A program made the position numbers and the translations under genes. From assembly GCA_963693305.1 (NCBI GenBank), contig OY855903.1:32207598-32271597 (forward strand): a stretch of 64,000 nucleotides of DNA, written 5' to 3'. The notes under the pieces were generated by a model, which had not been told where the DNA came from, did no database searches, and saw nothing but the letters and a program-made list of their open reading frames with translations. This DNA comes from Meandrina meandrites. Taxonomy: Eukaryota; Cnidaria; Anthozoa; Scleractinia; Meandrinidae. This document shows positions 1-13,131 of this stretch, piece after piece. How positions within the stretch are numbered: position 1 is the stretch's first letter; every line of letters starts with the position of its first letter.

Positions 1-700
1 GACCAAAGGAATGAGGTTGAAAATTAAAAGAAAAGTATTTTTATGATCACCTCCCAAAAGAATTATGATTAGTGTTTACTCTTGCTTCTGAAAACTAGTA
101 TTCCATTTTTAGAAAAATGTACTGGAAAACAACAACAAGAGACTTGAAAGCTTAAAACCATGTGGTTAATGTTTAACCAATTTTTTGGGTTCAGCGGTAT
201 GGTGTAGTGAAGTAAGACCTTTTGTTAACTACTCCAGTTTTGAAATAGTTTTATTCAATGACAAGTGCAAATCCAAATACTAAGATTTTATGCAAACCTG
301 TTTAGACGTGTTCTGCCCAAGAAAAATTCTAGAGGTGTCTTTGAATAAATTTAAGCTTTACATAAGCAATATAGATGTAACAAGCTTTGCAATTATTAGG
401 TGAAAGAAGTGAAAACTGATTATGTGACACCTTTAAAATAGCATCAACGTGAGTAACACAAAGGTCTGAGGCTTGTGTGGGGGACAGCTTTGTTAACATG
501 ACACCATTTTGTGTGTGGCTTAAACCTAATCCATACATGCTAAGAGTTGGTAAGGTTGCACTTGGTGGATTTTGAACTTGGATATAAAAAAATAACAAAA
601 CATAAACTATTTAGCACTGTTGTGCTATTTGAAGACACTGTAATTATATAAACAAATATTGTAAATGAAGCAGAAACTTGTTAAAAACCCCAACTGGCTG
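1..700. other. No gene seen
   Basis: AT-rich single-copy-looking sequence. Only short frames without recognisable protein character occur, and I see no repeat or RNA gene in it. Confidence 0.5.
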
Positions 701-764
701 GAGGCTGACCAGTTCGCTATTTACAAATCATGGAGGAATTGAATTTTGGCGACCAAAGACAAAT

Positions 765-845
765 CTATCCAGTGGTAGGGAGGAGGATTTGAACCGAGGG
801 CCCAGGTTTAAAAGTCCAATGCCCTAACCACCAGGTGATGCTTGC
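765..845 (-). mobile_element. tRNA-derived SINE head
   Basis: Read on the minus strand this stretch looks like a tRNA gene remnant. A B-box-like GGTTCAAATCC lies at 785-795 and an A-box-like run (TGGTTAGGGCATTGG) at about 817-832, at tRNA-like spacing. There is no clean acceptor stem, so it is read as the RNA polymerase III promoter head of a SINE and not as a working tRNA. The rest of the SINE body is not delimited. Confidence 0.55.
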
Positions 846-1349
846 TATTAAGACACAAAAAAAGAAAAACCTGGAACCTGAGAAACAAGAAAAAAAGAAT
901 TTCATGCTTTTTAGGGTATGCCAATAGAGTTGATAAAATAGATTCATTATGGTTTACAATGTTAGTGCCCCCTTAAATTCCTGTGATGTTTTCTGGGAAA
1001 TTGTCCTTTAGTATATATCTGCCAATTATGAATTCATTTGCACGTGAATAAGTCTTCAAAAATTCAACATGAAATGGAGAAACAAACTAACAAAGCTGAG
1101 TGGGTCTATTCACTGGATTGTGTTCCTCTTCATTTTAAGTTCTTAAGTTTCAAAGAAGTCTTCAATGTCCTGTGTCAGGTGGAGCCTGGCTACCAGCTAC
1201 TAGCTACCAGCATCAACCCAATTAATGAATTATGAGTTCAACTGAGGGTATGAAAATATCCAAATTCATGATCTCAAGAATGTCAAATTCAATTATCACT
1301 TTAGGATATCAATTCATATTCTCCATGACACAGCTCACAAGAATTTAGA
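846..1349. other. No gene seen
   Basis: AT-rich intergenic sequence. The short open frames show no domain, motif or splice signal that supports coding. Confidence 0.45.
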
Positions 1350-1506
1350 AAATGATCACCATTTAAGTATTGTCTGCATAGAAAAAGCAATTCCCTTAAC
1401 TATTTCTGTGAGAAATGTTAAGAGAGCAGTAAGGAGAATATGAAGTTGACAGGCAGGCTTATAGGGTCCAAGGTGGCAGCACATTTCCATCAGTGAACAC
1501 CTACTT

Positions 1507-2170
1507 TATAGTCAGTTTGCGAAGTGCTGTGACCTAATGGTTAGTGGATTGGACTCCTGATGGGTCAGTCTGGTGTTGAGCTCTTGCGAGAGTCATCATG
1601 CTGTGTTCCTTGGCAACACCCTCTACTCTAACAATCCTTTCTCCATCTAGGAGTGTCGATGGCACTGGTGGACTCTGTTAACACTCACTTTGTGCGGGAG
1701 ACACAGTGCTCTGATGGCAACATGTAACATGTTGGAATGCAGATTGTGAGATCCACACAGATTGCATCCAGTGTTCTTGTGTTGTGTTGTTGGACGAGAT
1801 GGGAGAAGAACTCTTCATGATTTAAAAGTGTCATCACTTTGCAGTCAAGGAAGACTCAGTTTGTAGCCAGTGTGGAAGGAACAGTGACCAAATGGTAAGT
1901 GGCTGATCAGTAGGTCTTAAATTGCGCTCTTGCTGGAGCCATCATGTCATGTTTATGGGTAACACACTACTCTCACAGTGCTTCCCTCCAGCTTGGAGTG
2001 CAGACTGGCACGGACCAACTGTTAGGGGATCCTGACAAATGCTGGGGGTCACTTGTAATGGACAAGCATCCCATCAAGGGAGCGGAGCAATATTCCTAGG
2101 CACTTCATACTACAGGAACCAGAGTTGAGCACCAGTGCTGTTGAGCCATCCGGCTTCTCGCATCCCTAGG
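1507..2170 (+). mobile_element. Two tandem tRNA-type SINE-like units
   Basis: The first unit starts with a tRNA-like run containing TGGTTAGTGGATTGGACTC at about 1538-1556. A second, related unit begins near 1853. The 3' part (about 2030-2120) contains the 'agcatcccatcaaggga' type tail that I associate from memory with anthozoan and other invertebrate SINEs. Reverse-complement copies lie at about 3985-4620. No protein is encoded. Confidence 0.5.
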
Positions 2171-2535
2171 AATGTAGCAGACTTCCTTCCTCTGTAGCCA
2201 ATGAAATGCTTACTGGAATGTTTTTATTTTTAGCCACAGAGACTGTAAGGGTGATTCATTGTCCTGTGTAAAACATTCCTTTCACCATTTAAGTCCAACA
2301 CCCTTCATTGGTTGCACCACAAAACATTTAAGTCGGGGAGGAAAAAGGGTATTGGTGAACCTACCCCTCTTACAAACAGTTACACCGCAAACAGGTGGAA
2401 GTGTAGAATGGCAGACTGGGATTAGGGCAACAGTGGATTGTAGAATGGGGTGGAGAGACTGGGGAATGGTGGTTCTTGAGTTTGGCTGTACAGTCAAGTT
2501 GATTTAAGAACCCACAGTGAAGGACAATTCCTCGG

Positions 2536-2600
2536 CAGTGATGTGGTTAGCACATGTTGCAGTGGTTGTCTAGGTCAGGATTTGAATCCCTGGATGCGCT
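2536..2600 (+). mobile_element. tRNA-like SINE fragment
   Basis: A tRNA-like segment has an A-box-like GTGGTTAGCAC near 2541 and a B-box-like GGATTTGAATCC near 2578. It lies inside the left arm of the long inverted repeat, and a diverged mirror copy is near 3550. Confidence 0.4.
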
Positions 2601-3038
2601 TTTCTGTTGTAGGAAAAAGATAGGCAATAAAACAACAGTTATTTCTACCTGATGTTCAGATGACACATATTAATTGGATAAAGCTCAGCTTCCGAGTGGC
2701 TGTTGAAAGTTAGGGAAAATGACGTATTGCATGCTTGGTTGAGATTATGCTGCCTGTTTTAGGTCATAAACAGGCAACAGATGGGGTAGAAAGCAAGTCA
2801 TGGTAGGTGATCCTTTAGTCATTTCAGAGACTTTTCCATTCTTTTGGCACTTAGTTCAAGATATCTGAGTGTATTTCTTGTAAGAACTACAGTGCAAGGA
2901 TGTTCTAGTTGTAATGACGCATCATCTTCCGTATATTTAGGAGAAATGTTGAGTGATGAACTGACATGTCTAGGAATAGGTAGCTAACAACAATTATATC
3001 AACTGGGGAAGATTAACCGTGTTTAAGCTCAAAGGTTT

Positions 3039-3095
3039 AATAATAACAATAATATTAATATAATAATAATAATACTAATAATAATCATAATAATA
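3039..3095. repeat. AAT-type microsatellite (hairpin loop)
   Basis: Imperfect (AAT)n run flanked on both sides by the complementary phrases that close the long inverted repeat. Confidence 0.9.
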
Positions 3096-4775
3096 AAACC
3101 TTTGAGCAGACATGGCTGGCCAGTCTTTCCTGGTTGATGTGACATTTGTTTGCTACTTCTTCATAATGATGTGTTAGTTCATCACTTGATACTTTTTCCT
3201 GAATGCATGGAAGATTATGTTTCATCACATCCGGAACATCCTTGCGCTGTAGCTCCTGCAAGAGATCCACTTAAACATCCTGAACAGAATGCCAGGGGGA
3301 TGGAAAAGCCTCTGAAGTGAACAAAAGATCACCTGCCACGACTCACTCTCTACCCTGTCTGCTGCTGTTTATGCCCTGGAACAGGTAACATTATTTCTAC
3401 TAAGCATGGAATGCAATCTTTCCTCAATTTTCAACAGGCAATCAAAAGCTGACTTTCATCCATGCAAGATGCGTCATCTAAATATCAAAAGAAATAACTG
3501 TTGTTACAAAGGTTGCTGATCTTTTTTCTACAACAGAAACTGCCCCTTCAGAGATTTGAATCCTGATCTTGGCTGCCACAACACCATGTGTTAACTACAT
3601 TACTACAAGAGGATTGTCCTTTGTTGCAGGTTCTTGAATCAACCAGACCGTACAATCAGACTTAAGAGGCACTATTCCCTAATCCCCCCTCTGCATTCTT
3701 CAATCCATCATTGCCCTAGTCACAGCTTGCCAGTCCACACTTCCACCCATCTGCTGTGTAACTGTCTGTAAGAAGTGCAGGTTAACCAGTGTTCTTTCCC
3801 CTCCCTCACTTGAAGGTTTTGTCGGTACATTCAGTGGTGGGAGTTAGACTTTTATGGTAAAAGGTTTGTTTTTCACAAGGCGATAAATCCCTCTTCCAGT
3901 CTTGGTGGCTCGGAATGAGAACACTCTGGTGACCATTTCACTGGCTGCAAAGCAGGGACGTCTGTTTCATTCCTGGGAAAGCGAGAAGCCGGATGACTGA
4001 ACAGCGCTGATGCTTTACTCTAGTTTCTGTAGTATGAAGTGCCTAGGAGCATCGCCACACTCTCTCGATGGGAAGCTAGCCTATTGCAGGTTACCCCTAG
4101 ATTTTTGTCAAGATGCCCAAACAATTGGTTAGTACCATCTCCACTCCAAGGTGGAGGGATGCACTGCGAGAGTGGTGTCTTGCCCATGAACTCGACACAA
4201 TGACTCTAGCCAGAGCCCAATTTCAGACCAGCCGAGCAGCCACTTACCATTTGGTCACTGTTTCCCCCACACTGGCTACAAACTGAGTCTTCCTTGACTG
4301 TTAAGCAGTGACACTTTTACATCATGAAGAGTTTTTCTCCCATCTCGTCCAACAACACAACGCAAGAACACTGGACACAATCTGTTTGGATCTTACAATC
4401 TGCACTCCAACATGTTACATGTAACCGTCAGAGCACTGTGTCTCCCGCACAAGTGAGTGTTTGCAGAGTTTACAGGCACCGTCAATACTTCTAGGTGGAG
4501 AAGGGATTGTTAGAGTAAAGGGTCTTGCCAAGGAACACAACACGACGACTCTGGTGAGGGCTCAACTCCAGACTGACCCATCAGGAGTCAAATCCACAAA
4601 CCATTAGGTCACAGCACCCCACAAACTGACTCTAAAGTGGGTGTTTACTGATGGAGAAGTGCTGCAACCTTGGAGCCTTTAAGTGTTAATGTCAACATAA
4701 AAATTCTCCGTACTGCTCTGTCTACATTTCTGTCAGAACTAGTTAGAAGAATTTCAATGGTGATCATTTGTGAAA

Positions 4776-7700
4776 CCAGTCACTAAACATTCGGTTACTC
4801 AACTGACCTGCACTGGCCTATAAATTGAGTATTCCTTGTTTGCAAAGTGTTCACACTTTTAAATTACAAAAAAGTCTTTTCTTAATATGTAAATGGTGTC
4901 TTGTCTAAGAAGTTAACACAACAACCCTGGATAGGGATTGACTTTGAGCCATGCGTTTGTAGTCCAACATGTTGGATTTAACCCTTAGTCAATTGTGCCT
5001 TCTTCACAAGATGAGATTTTACCGAGTGAAAAGTGACACATATCATATTGATATCATGATGGCATCAATGCATACATCTCTTTTGAGATATTTTAGCGTA
5101 CTGGTTTCATGTTGTTGGTAGATACTAATGAACGGAGCTAGCAATGAATAGACTTACATGTGGGATGTATTGTTCACAGTTAAGTTGTGTGGATCACCTG
5201 ATAATTGGATTTACACTGAAACATTTCAGGTTATATCTTCCACATGACATTTGAGAGTTTAAATCTAAACACCTGAAACAGGAAACAGTCTAGCAGGAAG
5301 ACTACATGAAACCGATCTTTGTTAGTTTGTTAACCCGTATCAGATCATGTGTTACACTGGACATTGCTACCGCTATTTGCTTTAAGTTTTCAATCATATT
5401 CACTTGTACATGAATGAATGATTTGCAGTTATATAAAGGCCGGCCGGGGCAATTTTCCAGGAAGTGTCGTATTAATGTCTTTAAATTTGGGGAACTACAG
5501 TGGACATGTAACATTGTGAAGGTAAATAAATCTATTTTTTTGATCTCTGTTATTGGTAACCAACCCAAATAGGTAATAAAGTTATATAGATTTAGCCAAG
5601 CCTAAAAGTGGAGCTCCACATATACATTTTTTGCTGGTTCTTAATAATTTGTAGAAATACTCTCATTAATAGTACTGTCATTGAAGTTATTAGGCAACTT
5701 CTCAAGAAAGATTCCATAGTCTAAATTGATCGTCAACTCCAATTGCAGAAATTCCCTTGCAAAATCCTGTTAGAACAAAAAAATAAAGGACTAGAGCTAG
5801 TGATCCAATAGAAAACCAATATCTGGTCAGGGGCCAACTTCAATAAAACATGTGATCTCGGTACAATGTTTTTAAGTTCAACAATGATTGTATGTATACT
5901 GGAAGTTCCTGTCATTTCATTATATTATGGTGAAGTCAATGACCAATTGTATTGACTTTTCACAGAATTCAGTTGTGACATCTGCACTTCTACGTTTGAT
6001 TTAAAACTAGATAAAAGCAGAACGTGCTCACATTTTGTTTTCAATTTAGCACTCTAAGAGCATTGTATGTGATTTAAACAACATGTGTGTGATGCGCAAT
6101 GAGTGGTCATTGGTCGTTAAGAAAAAGTTCTTAACATAGCAAATAAATCAGAAAAATAGGAACTAGAAGTAGCCAAGTAAAGTATGTGTATAACCTTCAA
6201 AGTGAACGTTTCTAAATTGAGATGACAGAAGAAAGTGGGGGACCAGAAAAGGTAAACCAAATCACATGCCTCTTTTCTACAAATGTGGCTGTCTTTCTTG
6301 AGCAAAATAGGAGTCAAACTGTAAGAATGGTTTAAAGCTTCTTAATTTTTTGAATGCTTTACTATTTTTAGTGTGAATTCAATTTCTTTCTATTTATTTC
6401 CGTATAAGTGTTTTAGTTTCTTTACTAAGCGAGAATTGTTCCAGGCAATAGACAACATAAGGGAAATTCCAGTGCATTACCATAGCGAGCCATGAGTCAC
6501 TCAAACCCTGGACATTTGTTACTCAAGTGGCTGCTTTTCTAAATTCTTTACTTTGATGTTCCATGCAGTTAAATTCAAGAGTTGGTAAGCATTAACTGTC
6601 CAGTTTAAAGCTTTCCAGGTTTTTGTTAGTTTTAAGTTGTTGTTTTCATGTCCTGTTACATCTTACCCTAAACAGAATTTTACTGTAAAAAACTCTAAGG
6701 GGAAGAATTCGTTCAGTGAAATACATATTTTGTAGTACAGGAAAAAGTCTTGGCTTTGAAACTGTTGAAATAATTTATCTTCAGGGCTGTTACTTGTGTT
6801 TGAAGTATTATGAAAAAATAGCAATCAGGATGAATAACTATGAAAGCCATCAGAGAAGACAGAGAAAATACCCTGCCCTACCCTACCCCCAACCCTTTTA
6901 ATAAAGAGTTTTATGAAACTATACCTTTCAAATAGCTTTCTAATCTTGTAATGGTGTTTAGTTGTGTGTTATTAATGCAGAAATGGACAACACCTGCAGA
7001 GTGTTCTTTGAAGTATTTTAACACAGGCACAATCCACAAGAAAGTTTGAGAAACAAGTGCACAAGATGGTGCAGCCAAGGACAATACTGGATTGTCAGGA
7101 CTTTAAAACACGTGCATTTTCTGCATGATTAGAGCTGTTTCAGGTAGAGTCCACTAAAAACTACATTTAAAAGGTTCTTAAACTTTGACACAAAGGCACA
7201 AAAAATATATTTGTCATCCATTTATCTTTGTCAAAATTATGACAATATAAAATGCTTTTCAGCATCTCCTTTGACTGGAAAGTTTCCATAATGGCTTCAA
7301 AATTTGTGAAGGAGGCGTGAAAGTGCCTCCACTCGTATGAAAAGCTTGTGAATCCTGTACCTTTAAATTTAATTGCAATGTAGCTGAGTTGTTACAAAAT
7401 ATTGGGTCAAATATTAATTTCACAAGTAGTTCATTTTTTTCACGTTTTCACCCAAATTCACATTGTTTTCAGCTCTGAGAGGTTATTGAAAGGAAAAAAA
7501 AAACCTATAAAACGTTAAGATTGTTTCATTTTAGATTTTTTATCTTGAAAACATGTTATTTGTCTGAAGAGAAGTGGGCACACGAAGGACTACTAGAAGG
7601 CGATTTTCACTGATAACACGGCAGTGGCTTGCAGAGAACACTGTGGAGAACAAATGTGGTAGGTGTACGCGTAAGCAAGAACAGCCAATTATTTGCATGT

Positions 7701-9048
7701 TTTCAATAAAATAATTATTCCACTCGCGCTTGTTGAATATGAGATGTTTATAGCCAACTTGGCGCTACCCGCCTTGTTGGCTATCTACCATCCCATATCC
7801 AACATGTGCTTGTGGAATAGTTGTAAATTATTCACAAAATAGTCATGTTGCCCATATATGGTCAGAAAGTCACTGCTGTTCATCATCTGTACATTGCAGA
7901 TATGCTGCCATATAGCTGGTTGCCACAATTTGCCTGAGTATTGCAAAGCACTGCTTAACCACGGTAGTTTTAGCTGTAAAATTGTTTTCACATGCAATTA
8001 GTTCAATAATAAAACAATTATCCTGATCAGTCTTGCAGAATATCTGCTGATTTTAAGTATCAAGCGATATACTGCATGATTTGTTAAATATTGACTAACA
8101 CATCCAACATGCATATGTTAGCAAATATTGTTTACATTGATGCAAAAGTCTTCTTTTTTGGCTTGTCATTAAGGTCATTTGTTGAAATATAGCTGTAGAA
8201 CTAGACATAGATTTTAAATCAAACTTTGCCTATTGGTTGAAATTTGTTTAGGAGCATGAAGATATTGTATTATATAACACATAATTCCTTACATTTGTAT
8301 TTAAACTGTTTACTTTATTCCTTATGAGAGCAAAAACAGGAGAATAAAAAACCTATGCAACAATCCAACAGAACAGCACAAAAGAGAACATGATACTCAT
8401 AGACTCGAAACTTTCAAAATTGGGTGAGAATATTGTCCAATGTTGGTTAGATATAAAACTCCACTTACAAATGTACAACACTAACAACAAAGATATAAAA
8501 TATCCAGTAAGTTTGACATATAAATTTATGAAAAGACAAAGCTGTAATAAAAATAATTTAGTAAAGGAAATGAAGAAGAGATATTATTTTGTAAAGCATA
8601 TACATGCGAAATAATCGTAATCAGTTGACGCTTCGGCATCATCTTGACGCAATTCTCAAGACTAAAATCAAATCAAATATGCAATGTTGTTAAAAAATTC
8701 CTAAATTTGCATAAAGCAAAAAATCCTAGGTGAATACTTTTGCACGGACAGAGTCTGTTTGCACATTAAGGAATGGTTGCAACTTGCAGATGAAATGCAT
8801 GTCTTTGATTAGGCCATCCATTTTGTTTTTAGAGATGCGGGCAGTTGAACATTGTGATCGTCCATGTAGTGCTTGTAAATAGACGACGATTTTTATTTAT
8901 GTCCATCAACACATTGGTGCAAGTGGCCCTGTATGTAAACAACATAGCCCGCATCGCCCAGGCCACATTGAAATTTGCAACCTAAACATTGACGGGCTTG
9001 ATTTCTTGCAATTTGAGGTCTTCATGTTATTTTATTTGATTACCGTTT
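4776..9048. other. No gene seen
   Basis: About 4.3 kb without a supportable gene. The stretch 4788-5000 is a further diverged relative of the SINE-like units of the upstream inverted repeat. Short frames at 5302-5568, 6117-6317, 7785-7997 and 8390-8614 show no recognisable domain. Confidence 0.45.
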
Positions 9049-9528
9049 AGGGCACCCATCCTTTCTTATAAAAGTCTTATCATGCCCTTATTCGAGTATG
9101 CTGATCTAGTTTGGGGTGACAAGCATAATGTAACTTTAATGTCTAGCCTACAAGTTTTGCAAAATAGGGCGGCTAAAATAATTTTAGATCGACCGCTGTA
9201 TTCATCTGCGTCGCATGGATTAGCGACTTTTAAATGGATACCATTAGAGAAAAGGCGTTTCCAGCAAAGATGTGTGCATGTCTACAAATGTCTAAATGGA
9301 CTTATAAATCATGAATTGACTTTAGTGACACAACAACATCAACATAATTATAACACCAGAAATTAAGTCAATATCAGACTCCCCTGCGTCAAGAGAAATT
9401 GGGGAAAACAGAGAACCGCCAATTATCACACAGTTAATGATTTTAATTCTCTTAGCCAGATTATACGAGACTCTGACAATATAAATACCAGTGTTTTGAA
9501 GCGACAGGTTTTTAATTTCTTAATTTAA
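9049..9528 (+). pseudogene. LINE reverse-transcriptase C-terminal tail (5'-truncated)
   Basis: The frame encodes the typical C-terminal end of a CR1/L2/Jockey-type LINE ORF2: PLFEYADLVWG, then LQVLQNRAAKIIL, and after an in-frame TAA at 9364-9366 it continues in the same frame with RLPCVKRNWGKQRT and ends at 9526-9528. The catalytic reverse-transcriptase motifs upstream are absent, so the copy is 5'-truncated, as is usual for LINEs. Family assignment rests on the motif pattern; the exact clade is not settled. No function is expected. Confidence 0.8.
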
Positions 9529-9685
9529 GTGTTTATAAAACTCTTATTTTTTGTCCTCTTAAGTTTTTAACATATTTTTAACTCAATGTAGATAATTTTA
9601 GTTTTTAGTTTTAATCTTCAAGGTCCTTTTTGAAATCACTTATGTGTGAAAAAGTCTCCTCATTAAAGATTATTATTTATTTCCA
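9529..9685 (+). mobile_element. LINE 3' untranslated tail
   Basis: T-rich sequence after the LINE stop ends in ATTAAAGATTATTATTTATT (9664-9683), which looks like the 3' terminal tail of a CR1/L2-type element. The end point is approximate. Confidence 0.45.
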
Positions 9686-9986
9686 GCTAACAAAAATCTG
9701 CTGGATTACAGTCTTGGTCTCTAAGCTTAGGTTGTTAAGAGGCTGTTTAAAAATGTTTGCTTAGTCTTAGTCTTTTAAAGGAAGAATGACTCGAGCCATG
9801 GTAGTTTTCTCCTCTAGCAAGGGAGTGTGGTGCTGGTCAGATAACCAATGAAGCACTTGACAGCTGAGTTGCATAAGTGCTGAGGGTATTTAAGTTTTGA
9901 GAACACATGCTTTAACCGATCACATTCCTGTGAAAAATAGGACCAATCAGACGACAGCCAGTAAGCTTGATACAACATGGTGGTAA

Positions 9987-10704
9987 TTAGGCAGCACTTG
10001 TATCTACTATCGACATGGTTTTGGTAATGAACGAGGAGTCTGTGTTTGTTGGCTTGGTGTAAACTCTGGTCTCAATTCTTGGCGTTACGTTTATTAGCTC
10101 AACACCAACAAAAGGTATAAAGGAATTATTCTCAATATCCATTGTAAATTTTACAGAGGAGTGGCAGTTATGGAGAGTTTCCAAAAAACTGTCAGCTGAA
10201 GCCTTGTTTGGCATAACCTACATATCAACGATAGAAATAGGACAACTTGCCATCCTGATTGTGTTTTTCTTTGATGGAGCACATGAATATGTTTGCTAGC
10301 AGGGGTGCAACAGGGGATCCCATTGCAGCCTTATCCGTCTGTTCATAAAGATTCCCATCAAACTGAAAGAGTTGCCTTTTGGTTGCTGCTCTCAGTAAGT
10401 CGACTAGCTGAGATCTGGAGAGGTTCAGTTCATGGATCTTATTGATCCAATGATCAGTGAATGCCTTGTCAGCCAATATTGAGATGGTCTCCTCCAAAGG
10501 CACATAAGTAAACAGCAAAGTTATGTCGTATGACACCAGGATATCACCATTGTTGATCACCAGGTCTTGTATTTCATTAAGGAACTGATAGGTTTCAGTT
10601 ACATTGTACTGATTGATCTGATCATCCAGCCATTTGCCCAAAGCATAATTATAGGTGTGTGTGGCCAAGAGGATTGGGCACGTAGCAAGGTTTTCTTTGT
10701 GCAT
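9987..10704 (-). pseudogene. Penelope-like element reverse-transcriptase fragment
   Basis: The minus strand encodes part of a Penelope-like reverse transcriptase. The first piece (10704-10225) carries VSYDITLLFTYVPLEETI, a motif-3-like block with the first catalytic Asp, and later AMGSPVAPLLANIFM, the conserved block after the palm. The second piece (10214-9987) carries FLETLHNCHSSVKFTM and VYTKPTNTDSSF, the usual continuation, but in another frame, so there is a frameshift between 10214 and 10225. The catalytic YxDD block is not seen, and both ends are missing. It is a dead relic. Confidence 0.8.
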
Positions 10705-11826
10705 CTTTGGTAATCATTATGGGACATCCTTGAGCAACATACTGTACGCTTCATATTGTTTATTGCCACATTGTATGGAATTGAATAGCTGTCTTGTTTT
10801 AAAGTACATGTCATCTGAAGCGGTCAATATGTTCATCTATGACATAACAATTAGAAGTGTTGATCTAATTACATGTCAGTGAATGCCATTAAAAGCTACT
10901 GGCTTACAGAAGCAAGCAACTAAAATAAAAACAATTTAATAAGGAAATATAGGTAAAGTGAATAATGTAACAAATATAAGTAAAAGAAATAAGTGTTCAA
11001 TCCTAATACCCAGGTAAAAAGAGAAGCTACTGTATAAACTGTATAATAGCTTAGTTTTCCATGAAAAACTCAACTTATCATCGGAAAGTTGTAATATCCT
11101 TTTGTCTTGTATTAATTTATTTAAATTTCCTTAGTTGTATAAACGAAATCCACCACTTCCTTTTTCCTTGGATTCTATTTTTTTATGTTTGTTAATTTTA
11201 GTTTTATTGTTTTCCTAGAATATGAACATTTCCATAACTTTCTTTGTGTCAAACAATCAAGCAGTTTGTTGATGGAGGGAAGCACCTTCATTGGTGTACT
11301 TAAGGACAGCTCAAAATGATCAGTCAAGTTGGTAATGTGTGTGTTGTGGTTCTTGAGAAGGAAAACTTGACTGCCCTAACTTGCTGATGTTTATTGTGGT
11401 CATTAACGGTAGGTTAAGCTTTATCTTTCCAGCAGTGTGGCTACCTGGCTGACAGATGGTGTGTTCTTAACTTGAAAGAATTGATAAGAAAACAAACTTT
11501 AACATTATTGACATGTCACGGAATGCCATAAAATTATTCTTTGAGATTATCAAGAGATTGTGCTCATGGGCACCTATTTGTAGAAAAAGACCATGGCAGC
11601 ACAAAATTTGCTGGTATAGTTAGAAAAGTATTGGTTGTTTTGCATATGAAATCAACATCGGGTTGTAGTCTGGGTGACAATTAATGATTTGTCTCGCCCT
11701 TAGAAAGTAATAAATACTTTTGATTAAGGACAGGCAATAAAAGGAACTACAGCATAACAAGCAGTCAAAAACAGATACTATAAACGATTTGCACTAAGGG
11801 AACTTAGGAAAGTCAACCGAGATAAA
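10705..11826. repeat. Diverged repeat, left copy
   Basis: Shares long stretches with 16620-17460, for example the phrase around 'taagtgttca' at 10990 and 16753 and the phrase 'caaacaatcaa' near 11249 and 16913. A weaker third copy is at about 25480-25720. No coding is seen apart from the beginning, which may be the upstream part of the Penelope relic. Confidence 0.6.
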
Positions 11827-13131
11827 CATAGGCATGCTGAGCGTGCAGGAGTTATTTTTTCAATTGATTGGGTTGCTTGGGGTAAGACTGGGTGTCAGTC
11901 CTGTTGGGATAGTTGAGCTATTTGTGCATGGTGCATCGCTAACTACATAGCTTCTTGCTACGACTAAGAGGCATTTTTTGAAAAATGTTGCAGACAAAAT
12001 AATTTTTACATGCAATTTGTTACATCAATACTGTTTCGTTCAATAGTAAATTTTTATCATTTAGAAAAAACAAGAACTAATTTAATTGTCAAAATGTCAC
12101 GAAATGGCTTATTCTGTTAGCGTTTATTTCGTTGCTAGCTTTTTGTGTTTTTGTCAAACACTGTAAAACGATACCTTTGTTTTTATTAAAACGCATGTAA
12201 CATGACACTTTTGTAACATGACACTTTTGTTTTTCTTGAAAACACCATGTCTCCATTGAGTAATCGAAAAGTAATAAACAAAGGATAAACGAATCAAATC
12301 AAAGATATTTTTAGGAAAGCTTTTAAAGTGTAGTACACCTGGAGTATTTGTTTCCTGTCGTAAATGTAAATTTTCATTCAACAAACAGGAACAAGAACTA
12401 ATTAATTTTAGTTATCAAACTGTCACGGAATGACATGCTCTTATTCTAGCCTATTGCCGCTATCGATCGTAGTTATTTTAAAAGCAAAACCATTTTAAAG
12501 TCAATACCCATACCGGTTAATTAAATGTCTAAATGTGGTGTGTTTAAGGTATAAACATAAACGCTACTTGCCCGAGAGTCAGCTAATCGTCGGAGCAAGA
12601 CGCTAAGGAGAGTAATTAAATTAATTGCGGTTTTCAGTTGGCGACACGGTGTCTCAAGCAGTATTAAATTTAAGAAGTTTCCTTGTCACAAACTCTTAAA
12701 ACAAGAGGCCACAACACACTCTGAAGAAGATTCCTTGCCATTTTTATGACACAGTATTAACATCACAATGAGAACATCTTTCTTCAAATCTGCTTTGTGC
12801 AAATGCTTTATGCAATTTCTACTACGGTCAGCGAAACTAGCCCGTCCTAAAGGAACGCTTCAATAACAATTTAGTGTTTGGTCTTCTGCTGGCGGCGTGT
12901 GCGTTGTAAGCAGGCGAGCGTTACAACTCAACAATTCCGCCTCCTACAAATCTAAAATCCTCAAATGAAAGCGCTCGCTTTCAACGGTGTCAGATTACTT
13001 CCCCTTTATAAACTGCAACTTCATTGGTTCTGATAGTACCTCAAACCTGATTGGTGTGAGATACAAACATACTCCACTGATTACACGGTCCATCACGCCG
13101 ACTAAGAGTTATTTTTTTGAAAAAATAACTC
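11827..13131 (+). mobile_element. Hairpin-ended non-autonomous transposon, copy A
   Basis: About 1.3 kb. The left end is CATAGGCATGCTGAGCGTGC, a short near-palindrome, and the right end is a long hairpin, GAGTTA..TAACTC, at about 13106-13131. The flanks match an unoccupied relative at about 17430-17480, which places both borders independently. The inside has no transposase. A reverse-oriented relative is at 31227-32627. Class is unknown. An internal degenerate copy of the right hairpin lies near 11962-11986. Confidence 0.75.

Larger units (their letters stand above)
1350..4775. repeat. Long inverted repeat built from SINE-like units
   Basis: Two arms of about 1.7 kb (about 1350-3041 and 3094-4775) are diverged reverse complements that fold around an AAT-rich loop at 3042-3093. 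The innermost stem is GCTCAAAGGTTTA near 3028 against its complement near 3096. Matching landmarks include the 'gtgaccaaatggtaagtgg' phrase near 1884 against its complement near 4245, and the gatcaccatt phrase near 1353 against its complement near 4760. Each arm itself carries two related SINE-like units of about 350 bp (1507-1850 and 1853-2170 on the left). Divergence between arms is visible, so it is old. The two open frames in the left arm (2259-2507) are judged chance. Confidence 0.75.

Noticed and set aside
765..845. A functional tRNA gene
   Set aside because: Promoter boxes are present, but the acceptor stem and a proper cloverleaf are not, so a SINE origin fits better.
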